The notes under the pieces were generated by a model. The model saw only the letters and a program-made list of their open reading frames with translations. It was not told the origin of the DNA and made no database searches. 64,000 nucleotides of DNA from Acidovorax sp. Root219 (GTDB taxonomy: Bacteria > Pseudomonadota > Gammaproteobacteria > Burkholderiales > Burkholderiaceae_C). Location: NCBI RefSeq assembly GCF_001428665.1, contig NZ_LMIJ01000019.1:9527-73526 (forward strand). The letters run 5' to 3'. This document shows positions 1-7,793 of the stretch, piece by piece. Both the position numbers and the translations under genes were made by a program. Position 1 is the first letter of the stretch; every line of letters begins with the position of its first letter.

Positions 1-116
1 CTACGCGGCTTGGCGGCCCTTGCACGGGGCACTGGCCTTGGCTCCGCCAGTTTCATGCGCCGCAGGTAGCGCGTACCGCGGTAAGGCCCGATATTGCACC
101 TCGCACGACGGGCATC

Positions 117-1112
117 TCAATCCATGGTCACATGCGCGTTCTTCACCACCTGCGCCATGCGGGCCAGTTCGCTGCGCATGAAGGCCGTGGATGCCTCGGG
201 CGCCGTGAGCTTGATCTCGTAGCCCTGGGCGACCAGGGCATCGCGCGCTTCGGGCATGGCCAGGGCGTTCTTGAAGCCGTTGTACAGGCGGGCGAGTTCG
301 GCCTTGGGAATGCCGGCGGGCGCCACTGCGGCGATCCAGCCGTCCAGGGCATAGCTGGGCAGGCCCTGCTCGGCAATGGTGGGCACGTCGGGCAGCGAGG
401 GCACGCGGGTGGCCGTGCTCACGCCCAGGGCGCGCAGGGTGCCAGCCTTGATGTGGGCAGCGGCCGGCGCTACCGCCACCACGCCCAGCTGCACCTGCCC
501 GCCCAGGATGTCGTTCATCAACGGTCCCATGCCCCGGTAGGGGATGTGCTTGATGTCGAGCTGCGCCTGGTCCACGAACATGGCCGCGCCCAGGTGCAGG
601 ATGGTGCCGTTGCCCGACGAGCCGTAGTTGAGCACGCCCGGTTTGGCCTTGGCCAGGGCGATCAGTTCCCTGACGTTCTTCGCCGGCAGTGCCGGGTTGG
701 CGACCAGCACGAAGGGCGTGGCGCCGATGATGGTGATGGGCGTGATGTCCTCGATGGAGTCGAAGGGGATGTTCTTGTAGACGCTGGGGTTGACCACGTG
801 GTTGTTGGACACCACGCCGATCACCGAGCCGTCCTTGGGTGCGCGCACCAGTTGCGTGGTGCCGGTGATGCCACCCGCGCCCGGCAGGTTCTCGATCACC
901 ACCGGCTGCCCCAGTGCCTTGGCCAGGCTGTTGCTGATGGCGCGGATGGCGCCGTCGGCCCCCGAGCCGGCCGACAGCGGCAGGATGATGCGCAAGGGCT
1001 TGTCGCCCAGTTGGGCAAGCACGAGACCTGGGGCCGCGAGGGCCGCGAGGGCTGCGGCGCCCTGCGCCAGGGCGCGGCGGCGGGAGGTGGTTATGAGGGG
1101 AAGGGTCGGCAT
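117..1112 (-). CDS. Bug-family tripartite tricarboxylate transporter substrate-binding protein
   Basis: A 331-residue periplasmic solute receptor of the Bug/TctC family, which captures carboxylates or other small organic solutes. The N-terminus is a twin-arginine-like signal (SRRRALAQGAAALAALAAPGLVLAQ) followed by the mature start at about residue 35. Family features are visible: the KPLRIILPLSAGSGADGAIR segment, and PYRGMGPLMNDILGGQVQ, which matches the usual P-Y-x-G x(5) D-x-x-G-G-x-V signature. The start chosen is the ATG at 1112, preceded by AGGAGA, rather than a frame 19 codons longer. It lies 80 bp downstream of a class III CoA-transferase in the same direction. That suggests the captured acid is activated to its CoA thioester. 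No TctA/TctB membrane components are nearby, as is usual for the large Bug families of Comamonadaceae. The ligand cannot be told from sequence. Confidence 0.9.
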   Translation of the reverse strand: MPTLPLITTSRRRALAQGAAALAALAAPGLVLAQLGDKPLRIILPLSAGSGADGAIRAISNSLAKALGQPVVIENLPGAGGITGTTQLVRAPKDGSVIGVVSNNHVVNPSVYKNIPFDSIEDITPITIIGATPFVLVANPALPAKNVRELIALAKAKPGVLNYGSSGNGTILHLGAAMFVDQAQLDIKHIPYRGMGPLMNDILGGQVQLGVVAVAPAAAHIKAGTLRALGVSTATRVPSLPDVPTIAEQGLPSYALDGWIAAVAPAGIPKAELARLYNGFKNALAMPEARDALVAQGYEIKLTAPEASTAFMRSELARMAQVVKNAHVTMD

Positions 1113-1192
1113 GGTTTGTCTCCTGTGGGGGCGAACCGCCGGGGGCGCGCAGACTGCTGCTGCGCTCATGTCACCTGGCGGGGAATGGGAAC

Positions 1193-2434
1193 TCAGGCCA
1201 CTGCCGCGGCCGCCTGCAGTGCCTGCACCTGGTCGGCCGTATAGCCCAGGCCAGCGAGCAGTTCGGCGGTGTGCTGGCCCAGTTGGGGCGGGTCCATGCG
1301 CACGCCCATGCGCTGGCCATCCAGGCGCAGCGGCAGCAGCGTCACGCGCGCCGTGCTGCCAGCACGCTCGCCATCGGGCAGCGTGATGTCGGCCAGGCCG
1401 CCGGTGGCATTCAGGTGCGGGTCATCGAACAACTGCTCGGGCCGCATGATGGGCGCGAACGGCAGGCCGTGCCGCTCGAAGATGGCCGACAGCTCCTCGG
1501 CCGTGTGCAGGGCCAGGCGCTGGCGCAGGTCGGGCAGCAGGGCGCCACGGGCGCGTACGCGGTCGTTGTTGCTGGCCAGCGCCGGGTCGGCTTTGAGGTC
1601 GGCATAGCCCATGGCATCGCAGAAGGTGACCCACTGCGCATCACTCACGGCGGCCAGGAAGATCTGCCCGCCGTCCTTCACGCTGAACACGTCGTACACC
1701 GCCCAGGAGGAGATGCGCTCGGGCATGGGCGCCGCGGGCTGGCCCGTCACGGCGTACTGCATCATGTGCTGGCCGACCAGGAAGACGTTGTTCTCGAACA
1801 GGGCCGAATCCACCTCCTGCCCGCGCCCGGTGGCCGCGCGCTGCATCAGCGCCGCCATGGCACCGATGGCGCCGAACATGCCGCCCATGATGTCGTTCAC
1901 ACTGCTGCCCGCGCGCAGCGGGTCGCCCGGGCGACCCGTCATGTAGGCCAGGCCGCCCATCATCTGCACCACCTCGTCGAGCGCGGTGCGGTGCTCGTAG
2001 GGGCCGGGCAGAAAGCCCGCGTGGTTCACGTAGACCAAGCGTTCGTTCAGGCGCGAGAGCGCAGCGTAGTCGAGGCCGTACTTGGCCATCACCCCGGGCT
2101 TGAAGTTCTGCGCCACCACGTCGGCCGACGAAGCCAGGCGGATCGCCACCTCCAGGCCTTCGGGCCGGCGCAGGTCGAGCGCAATGCTTTTCTTGTTGCG
2201 GTTGAACATGGGAAAGAAGCCGGCACCAGCGCCCAGGAGGTGGCGCGTGCGGTCGCCGTCCACCGGTTCGACCTTGATGACCTCGGCCCCCAGGTCGGCC
2301 AGCACCATGCCGCAGGTGGGGCCCATGACCATGTGGGTGAATTCCACCACGCGCAGGCCGGCCAGGGGCAGCGCCGGGGGGGCAGAGACAGCGGATTCGA
2401 ACGGAGACAGTGGGGAGTTCAGAGAAGCATTCAT
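1193..2434 (-). CDS. CaiB/BaiF (class III) CoA-transferase
   Basis: A 413-residue cytoplasmic family III CoA-transferase, which moves CoA between carboxylic acids through an aspartyl-CoA intermediate. The N-terminal signature LAGLRVVEFTHMVMGPTCGM and the nucleotide-binding style LADLGAEVIKVEPVDGDRTR (residues about 44-63) are intact. The catalytic aspartate is probably D181 in SSVNDIMGG, by comparison with the GDSN motif of formyl-CoA transferase. Length is normal for the family. It is the first gene of a likely two-gene unit with the Bug receptor downstream. Substrate is unknown: family III members act on oxalate, carnitine, benzylsuccinate, itaconate and others, and nothing here separates them. 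Confidence 0.9.
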   Translation of the reverse strand: MNASLNSPLSPFESAVSAPPALPLAGLRVVEFTHMVMGPTCGMVLADLGAEVIKVEPVDGDRTRHLLGAGAGFFPMFNRNKKSIALDLRRPEGLEVAIRLASSADVVAQNFKPGVMAKYGLDYAALSRLNERLVYVNHAGFLPGPYEHRTALDEVVQMMGGLAYMTGRPGDPLRAGSSVNDIMGGMFGAIGAMAALMQRAATGRGQEVDSALFENNVFLVGQHMMQYAVTGQPAAPMPERISSWAVYDVFSVKDGGQIFLAAVSDAQWVTFCDAMGYADLKADPALASNNDRVRARGALLPDLRQRLALHTAEELSAIFERHGLPFAPIMRPEQLFDDPHLNATGGLADITLPDGERAGSTARVTLLPLRLDGQRMGVRMDPPQLGQHTAELLAGLGYTADQVQALQAAAAVA

Positions 2435-2516
2435 GGGTCAGCACGATAAACGGTCCCGCCCGAGCCGGCGGCCACGGGTCGGGAACAGGGACTGCCGCAG
2501 TCGGGCAATCCCGACA

Positions 2517-3398
2517 TCAGCAGGCCGGCACTGCGCTGCCAACGGCCTTGCGCGCGACGATGGAATACATCAACGGCATGCGCGCAATGCCCGGCGGCAT
2601 GCCCCAGCGCCGCCCGCCCAGATCCTGCATCCCCTCGAAGGCGCGCCAGCCATTCAGGTACGGGTACTCCTCCAGCGCCTCGACCTGCAGGCCGGCGCCC
2701 AGCAGCGCCGTCACCACGCGGCCAAGGCCCCAGGCGAACTCGTGGCTGGGGTGGGGGTTGGCAAACACCTCGGGCCCCGCGGTTTCCTGCCCTTCGCGCG
2801 CCTTCTGCGTCTCGCCCACGTAGTCGCCCACCCCGGCCTCGTGCACCGGTGCCTCGTTGAAGTAGTCGTAGCGCGCCTGCCACTGCGGATCGAACACCAG
2901 GGCGACAGGGTGGAACTCCACGAAGACGAAGCGCCCACCCGGGCGCAGCGCCCCGGCAATGCCGCGCGCCCAGCGCGCCAGGTCCGACAGCCAGCAGATG
3001 GTGCCGTAGGAGCTGAAAACGGTGTCGAACAGCCCACCCGGCCCTGCCGAGGCCGCCAGCCCGTCGAAGTAGTCGTACACATCGGAGCGCACGAACTCCG
3101 CTGCAATGCCGCTGGCATCGGACAGTGCCCGGGCAAAGGCAATGGCCTCGTCCGAGATGTCCACCCCCGTCACCCGGGCGCCCAGTTGGGCGATGCCCAG
3201 GCTGTCCTGCCCGGCATTGCACTGCAGGTGCAGCACGGCCTGGCCGTGCAGGTCGCCCAGCAGCGCCGTTTCTTCGGAAAACAACGGCGAGCCGCCGTTC
3301 CGCAAAAAGGCGGCCTGGTCGCCCTTGTGCTGGTTGTGGGCACGGGTGGCGGCGTTCCAGGACAGCCGGTTGGCCTCGTGCAGGTGTTTGTGTTCCAT
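2517..3398 (-). CDS. class I SAM-dependent methyltransferase
   Basis: A 293-residue soluble methyltransferase. Motif I is seen as VLHLQCNAGQDSLGI (residues 55-69). It is followed by VTGVDIS with the acidic residue at D80 expected to bind the SAM ribose, and a motif II/III region around YDYFDGLAA...DTVFSSYGTICWL. The C-terminal part (after about residue 160) is a short substrate-recognition region with no recognised domain. No substrate can be assigned. It is transcribed in the same direction as the CoA-transferase, with an 82-bp gap, so co-transcription is possible but not shown. The HxlR-type regulator reads away from it across a 243-bp gap. Confidence 0.85.
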   Translation of the reverse strand: MEHKHLHEANRLSWNAATRAHNQHKGDQAAFLRNGGSPLFSEETALLGDLHGQAVLHLQCNAGQDSLGIAQLGARVTGVDISDEAIAFARALSDASGIAAEFVRSDVYDYFDGLAASAGPGGLFDTVFSSYGTICWLSDLARWARGIAGALRPGGRFVFVEFHPVALVFDPQWQARYDYFNEAPVHEAGVGDYVGETQKAREGQETAGPEVFANPHPSHEFAWGLGRVVTALLGAGLQVEALEEYPYLNGWRAFEGMQDLGGRRWGMPPGIARMPLMYSIVARKAVGSAVPAC

Positions 3399-3540
3399 GA
3401 ATTCCTCGCAAGGCAGCGCGCCTCGATGGCCGGAATGCTACCCACTTCACCCCGCCGTGGCAGCACCGCAACACTTCGCAAAAAAGACCCTTGGTTAAGG
3501 GGGTTGGCGCATATCAGTGCTGCGTTCAGAGCTATTAAAC

Positions 3541-3568
3541 TTGTAGCAAAATCGTTTCCAAGCTATAT
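3541..3568 (+). promoter_or_regulatory. candidate sigma70 promoter for the HxlR-type regulator
   Basis: TTGTAG (3541-3546), a 16-bp spacer and CTATAT (3563-3568) lie in a short AT-rich patch within otherwise GC-rich DNA, about 75 bp before the regulator ATG. The match to consensus is partial. No start site is known. Confidence 0.3.
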
Positions 3569-3641
3569 TGACAGCGTCTTGCGGGCAGTGTCCGGCGGGC
3601 CGCCACTGTTTTCCATACACACCGCGCGAGGAGAAGCTTGC

Positions 3642-3956
3642 ATGAGCTCCAAGGAAAATTTCGCCATCAACCAGCTGTTCGAGCGGCTGGAATGCCGCTA
3701 TGCGCTGCGTGTGCTGTGGGCCCTGCGTGACGGACACCCCCAGACCTTCCGCCTGCTGCAGGACAGCGTGGGCGGCATCACCCCCAACACGCTCAACACC
3801 CGCATCAAGGAACTGCGCGAGGCCGGCCTGGTCGACCACGGCAGCGACGGCTACACCGTCACCCCCTCGGGCACCGACCTGCTCAAGCGCCTGAGCGACG
3901 TGCAGGCCTTTGCCACGCGCTGGGTGGCCAGCCGCGTGAAGAAGCCTGCCGCGTAA
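3642..3956 (+). CDS. HxlR-type winged-helix transcriptional regulator
   Basis: A 104-residue DNA-binding protein. It begins FAINQLFERLECRYALRVLWAL, including the N-terminal cysteine typical of HxlR proteins. The recognition region GITPNTLNTRIKELREAGLV and the wing GSDGYTVTPSG fit the HxlR fold. The ATG at 3642 is preceded by GAGGAGAAG at good spacing, so the short form was chosen over a much longer frame that runs antisense through upstream genes. Some HxlR proteins sense electrophiles or disulfide stress through the conserved cysteine, but that is family knowledge only. The target is not evident; the divergent methyltransferase is the obvious candidate. Confidence 0.85.
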   Translation: MSSKENFAINQLFERLECRYALRVLWALRDGHPQTFRLLQDSVGGITPNTLNTRIKELREAGLVDHGSDGYTVTPSGTDLLKRLSDVQAFATRWVASRVKKPAA

Positions 3957-4068
3957 AATCAGGCCGTTCTACAGGGCCAGCGCCCTCCACCAACACCCAT
4001 CAACCGGCGTTTTTCCGTTGCAATACAACGGCATCGCGCTACCAACTCCATAGCAAACGAGGATTTTC

Positions 4069-4428
4069 ATGGCGTTCACCACCACCGCATCCGGCCTGCA
4101 GTACGAAGACACCACCGTGGGTGAAGGCGCAGAAGCCACCAAGGGCCAGAACGTATCGGTGCACTACACCGGCTGGCTCTACAACAACGGCGAACAAGGC
4201 GCCAAGTTCGACTCCAGCCGCGACCGCAACGACCCCTTCGAGTTCTCGCTGGGTGCCGGCATGGTCATCAAGGGCTGGGACGAAGGCGTGCAGGGCATGA
4301 AGATCGGCGGCCAGCGCACGCTGATCATCCCCGCAGCCCTGGGCTACGGCGCGCGCGGCGCCGGCGGCGTGATCCCTCCGAACGCCACGCTCAAGTTCGA
4401 CGTGGAACTGCTCAAGGTCGGCCGCTGA
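4069..4428 (+). CDS. FKBP-type peptidyl-prolyl cis-trans isomerase
   Basis: A 119-residue single-domain FKBP that catalyses proline cis-trans isomerisation. There is no signal peptide, so it is cytoplasmic. The FK506-binding residues are present: VHYTGWL (about 31-37), FDSSRDR (about 47-53), the central tryptophan in GMVIKGWDEGVQGMKIGGQR, and the C-terminal IPPNATLKFDVELL. It stands alone, with its own ribosome binding site (ACGAGGA) and an intrinsic terminator about 30 bp after the stop. Confidence 0.95.
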   Translation: MAFTTTASGLQYEDTTVGEGAEATKGQNVSVHYTGWLYNNGEQGAKFDSSRDRNDPFEFSLGAGMVIKGWDEGVQGMKIGGQRTLIIPAALGYGARGAGGVIPPNATLKFDVELLKVGR

Positions 4429-4459
4429 GCCCAGCGCCTCCTGGCGACCGGAAAGACCA

Positions 4460-4481
4460 AGCGGCCTGCGGGCCGCTTTTT
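4460..4481 (+). terminator. intrinsic terminator after the FKBP gene
   Basis: A 7-bp perfect GC stem (AGCGGCC/GGCCGCT) with a TGCG loop is followed by a run of five T. It sits about 30 bp after the FKBP stop and would also separate it from the convergent gene at 4503. Confidence 0.85.
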
Positions 4482-4502
4482 CATGGCCGGTTGTGACTGC
4501 TC

Positions 4503-5048
4503 TCAGTCAAAAAGCGCTTTGTCGAAGCGCGCAAACTTCGCATCCCCCACCGCCTCACGGATCTTGGGGGCCAGCGCGGCCAGGTCGGAGAAGCTGCCAG
4601 CCCCCTCCACCGCCAGGTTCAGGCGAAAGCCCCGCAGCCCCAGGCCGGCCGTGAGTTCCGTGGCAATCGGGTAGGCATCCGTGTAGCGCTGCTGGTCCGA
4701 GCGGCCGCTGCCCTTCACGGCCTCCATGGCCACCGTGGCTTCGTACGACGTGCTCGAGGCCGAAGACGCGGCATTGGCAGCTGCCACCGCCTGTCCCGTG
4801 CCCTTGGCGGCGGCTGCCGCAGCCACGGCAGCGCCTGCGCCGCTGCCGGACTGTGGCTCCAGCAGGCCCAGGGATATCATGGCCTGCACGTCGTCCTGCG
4901 TGATGCCCATGGCCGCCGTGGCCGCCAGCACCTCGCCTGTGGAGCGCTTGCCATCGAACAGAATGAAGGCGGAGCGCTGCCGCGATGTCAAACCACCCTG
5001 GCGGTCCTTGAGCGCTTCCTGCCCCGCCTGCGTTTTGACCAGAACCAT
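4503..5048 (-). CDS. uncharacterised protein with alanine-rich linker
   Basis: A 181-residue protein I do not recognise by name. Residues 1-65 look like a small helical or winged-helix domain (LTSRQRSAFILFDGKRSTGEV ... DDVQAMISLGLLEP). Residues about 70-105 form a low-complexity Ala/Gly/Ser linker. The C-terminal 70 residues (QQRYTDAYPIATELTAGLGLRG...) look like a second helical domain. No signal peptide or membrane segment is seen. The start at 5048 is preceded by GGGGGAGAG; a 31-codon longer frame is less likely. The arrangement resembles a bacterial regulatory or response-type protein, but no function is assigned. Confidence 0.7.
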   Translation of the reverse strand: MVLVKTQAGQEALKDRQGGLTSRQRSAFILFDGKRSTGEVLAATAAMGITQDDVQAMISLGLLEPQSGSGAGAAVAAAAAAKGTGQAVAAANAASSASSTSYEATVAMEAVKGSGRSDQQRYTDAYPIATELTAGLGLRGFRLNLAVEGAGSFSDLAALAPKIREAVGDAKFARFDKALFD

Positions 5049-5252
5049 GACTCTCCCCCGAAATCTTTTGAAATAGCCCACCGCAGACTGAGCACAGCCC
5101 AATCCACCGCCTCCCGCAGGAGCCGGTTTACAGGGTGTCACGTTTGCGGCGCCTTGAGAAGTCGGGTTTTTCCATGCCCCTTCGGCCTGTACCGATTTAG
5201 AGCGGCTCAGGGCCCCATCCCGCAGGCCACGGCCGCCAGGCGAAGCGCGTGG

Positions 5253-7385
5253 CTACATCTCCATGCGAACGCGCGGCAGCTCGGGCGCAGGCCGCGTGAT
5301 GCGGCTGACCACCAGCGCCACCAGCAATCCCAGGGGCACGCCGAACACCCCGGCCGAGATGGGCTGGATGCCCAACCACAGCCCATCGGCCAGCAGCCAG
5401 GCCGGCAGCAGCGCCTTCACGGCCACCACATGCGAGAGCATGTAGTACACCGCCACGCCCAGGCCCGCCAGCATGCCCGCCACCGCCCCCTGGCGCGTGG
5501 TGCCGCGCCAGAAGATCCCGAGCACCATCACCGGCACGAAGGCCGATGCCGCCAGCGAGAACGAGGCCGACACCATGGGCAAAATCTCGGCCGGCTTGAG
5601 CGCCGCCACGAAGGCCGCCGACAGGGCCACCGCCAGCAGTGCGAACTTGGTGAGGATCACGCGCTGCTCGGGCGATGCCTCGCGGTCGGAGCCCTGGAAG
5701 TACAGGTCGCGCACCAGCGCATTGCTGATGGTGAGCAGCAGCCCGTCGGCAGTGGACAGCGCCGCCGCCAACCCGCCCGCCGCCACCAGGCCCGAAACCA
5801 CGTAGGGCAGGCCGCCGAGTTCAGGCGTGGCAAGCATGATCAGATCGGCCCCGAGCCGGATCTCGCCGAACTGCACGATACCGTCGCCGTTGACGTCTTC
5901 GATCGACAGCAGCGAGCCATCCACCCGCGCCCACTGGGCCATCCAGTTGGGCAGCGCCTCGAAGCTGCTGCCCACCAGGTTGTGCATGACCTCGAACTTC
6001 ACCAGCACCGCGAGCGCCGGCGCACTCAGGTACAGCAGGGCGATGAAGAACAGCGACCAGCCCACCGAGGCCCGCGCGCCCGACACCGTGGGCGAGGTGT
6101 AGTAGCGCGTGAGCAGGTGCGGCAGCCCGGCCGTGCCCACCATCAGGCAGAACATCAGTGCCATGAAGTTGCGCCGGCTCAGGTCGAACTCGCGCTGCTC
6201 CTCGGGCGTGCCATCGGGGTCGCCCGCAAAGGCCTGGCTGTGCTGTGGCAGGCCCCCGAGGGGGCGGGCGCGCTCGGTGTTCTCCTGCATCTCGCGCGTC
6301 CAGCGCTCGCGCGCGGCGGCAGGGTCGCGCGGCAGCGCCGCCAGGTCGCGGCTGGCCAGCACGATCAGGCCCACTTCGGCGTTCTGCGCGCGCAGCGTGC
6401 GGATGCGCTCACGGCCCTTTTCGCGCTCGCGCTCCAGGGCCGCTTCCACGTCCTTCAGGCGCTCCTCGAATTCCTGCGCGCGCTGGCGGTAGATCTGCAC
6501 CACCTGCTGCTCGGCGGGCGAGTCCAGCAGTTGCGCCTCCAGGTCGGCGATCTTGGTGATCTGTGCACCGTACACCAGCGGCGCCAGCGGGCTGCCCAGT
6601 TGCTTGTAGGCCAGCCAGGACACGGGGATCAGAAAGGCCAGCAGCAGCACCACGTACTGCGCAACCTGCGTCCAGGTGATAGCGCGCATGCCGCCCAGGA
6701 ACGAGCACAGCAGCACCCCGCCCAGGCCGAGCATGATGCCGATCTCGAACTGCACGCCCGTCAGGCGCGAGGCGATCAGCCCCACGCCGTAGATCTGCGC
6801 CACCACATAGGTGAAAGAGCACAGCACGGCGGCCAGCGCCGCGATCACACGTGGCCAGCGCCCGCCAAAGCGCACGTGGAAGAAATCAGGCACGGTGTAC
6901 AGGCCCATGGCCCGAAGATGCGGCGCGATCAGCATGGCCACCAGGCAAAAGCCCCCCGTCCAGCCCAGCAGGTAGGCCAGCCCGCCGGGCTGGCCGGGCG
7001 TGCCCGCAAAGCCCTGCAGGTACAGCGCCCCCGAGAGGCTGATGAACGAGGCCGCGCTCATCCAGTCGGCGGCCGCAGCCATGCCGTTGTACATGGGCGG
7101 AATGCGCCGCCCGGCCACGTAGTATTCCTCGGGGTCCGAGGTGCGGCCATAGACGCCGATGCCGGCGTACACCATGACGGTGAGGAACAAAAAGATCGGC
7201 CCGATCCAGTGGCGCGACAGCCCCTGGTGTTCGGCCCAGGTCATGAGGGTCAGGAAGCCGAGCACCCCGGCGATGTACAGCGCCAGGATGCGGTGCAGGC
7301 GCCAGGAATAGGCTTTCTCCACCGCGCTCGGGCCGGCCCCGGACGCATTGCCGGGAGGCGCTCCTGCAGGGCCCTGCTTGCGCAT
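5253..7385 (-). CDS. sodium:solute symporter large subunit, VC_2705-like, with EF-hand loop and coiled-coil insert
   Basis: A 710-residue multi-spanning inner-membrane symporter of the SSS family, related to the acetate permease ActP. Sodium/substrate motifs are visible at AAADWMSAASFI (about 104-115) and GGLAAALSTADG in the second half. Two features are unusual. A long charged stretch at about 278-345 (many E/R/K/Q, ALEREREKGRERIR) predicts a soluble coiled coil between membrane helices. A canonical 12-residue EF-hand loop, DVNGDGIVQFGE, lies at D497-E508. The small DUF4212 subunit lies 4 bp upstream, the pairing expected for this subfamily. With ppsA upstream, a short-chain carboxylate such as acetate, pyruvate or lactate is a reasonable but unproven substrate. 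Confidence 0.9.
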   Translation of the reverse strand: MRKQGPAGAPPGNASGAGPSAVEKAYSWRLHRILALYIAGVLGFLTLMTWAEHQGLSRHWIGPIFLFLTVMVYAGIGVYGRTSDPEEYYVAGRRIPPMYNGMAAAADWMSAASFISLSGALYLQGFAGTPGQPGGLAYLLGWTGGFCLVAMLIAPHLRAMGLYTVPDFFHVRFGGRWPRVIAALAAVLCSFTYVVAQIYGVGLIASRLTGVQFEIGIMLGLGGVLLCSFLGGMRAITWTQVAQYVVLLLAFLIPVSWLAYKQLGSPLAPLVYGAQITKIADLEAQLLDSPAEQQVVQIYRQRAQEFEERLKDVEAALEREREKGRERIRTLRAQNAEVGLIVLASRDLAALPRDPAAARERWTREMQENTERARPLGGLPQHSQAFAGDPDGTPEEQREFDLSRRNFMALMFCLMVGTAGLPHLLTRYYTSPTVSGARASVGWSLFFIALLYLSAPALAVLVKFEVMHNLVGSSFEALPNWMAQWARVDGSLLSIEDVNGDGIVQFGEIRLGADLIMLATPELGGLPYVVSGLVAAGGLAAALSTADGLLLTISNALVRDLYFQGSDREASPEQRVILTKFALLAVALSAAFVAALKPAEILPMVSASFSLAASAFVPVMVLGIFWRGTTRQGAVAGMLAGLGVAVYYMLSHVVAVKALLPAWLLADGLWLGIQPISAGVFGVPLGLLVALVVSRITRPAPELPRVRMEM

Positions 7386-7389
7386 GGCG

Positions 7390-7743
7390 TCAGGCCGCGT
7401 CCGCAGGGAACTTGCCGTCCGCTGGCAAAGCGGCTTCCAGCGCCAGGCGGCGCCGTTCGTCCTGCCGCTCGAAGCGGTTCATGGCCCAGGCATACACCAC
7501 CACGATGGCAATGAACACCAGCACCGCGCCCTGGGCCTCGATCCAGTAGCCCAGCGGCCAGCCGCCCGGGATGAGGAACTGCAGATCACGTGCGAAGTAG
7601 GTGGCCACGAAGGACACCAGCACCCAGATCACCAGCAGCCCGGCCTTGAGCCACAGGTGGCGCACGTCGTGCAGGTCGGGCGGAAATGGGCCTGCGAGCT
7701 CGGGCTCGGCAGGCTTGATGGGGGAACGGGGCAGCACGGGCAT
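7390..7743 (-). CDS. DUF4212 symporter small subunit
   Basis: A 117-residue membrane protein with two hydrophobic helices (LWLKAGLLVIWVLVSFVATYF and AQGAVLVFIAIVVVYAWAMN) and the family-typical RFERQDERR at the cytoplasmic end. DUF4212 proteins occur next to VC_2705-type symporters and are thought to be an accessory subunit. The start was set at the ATG at 7743, because the longer frame overlaps the 3' end of ppsA. The stop is separated from the symporter start by 4 bp, so translation is likely coupled. Confidence 0.88.
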   Translation of the reverse strand: MPVLPRSPIKPAEPELAGPFPPDLHDVRHLWLKAGLLVIWVLVSFVATYFARDLQFLIPGGWPLGYWIEAQGAVLVFIAIVVVYAWAMNRFERQDERRRLALEAALPADGKFPADAA

Positions 7744-7793
7744 CGGGTCAGCCAGGGCGCTGCATGGATTGGCGTGCCCGTGCCCGCAAGGCG

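Noticed and set aside
1..116. Start of a further minus-strand gene at the left edge
   Set aside because: An ATG at position 56 opens a frame to the edge but has no ribosome binding site and is too short to judge.
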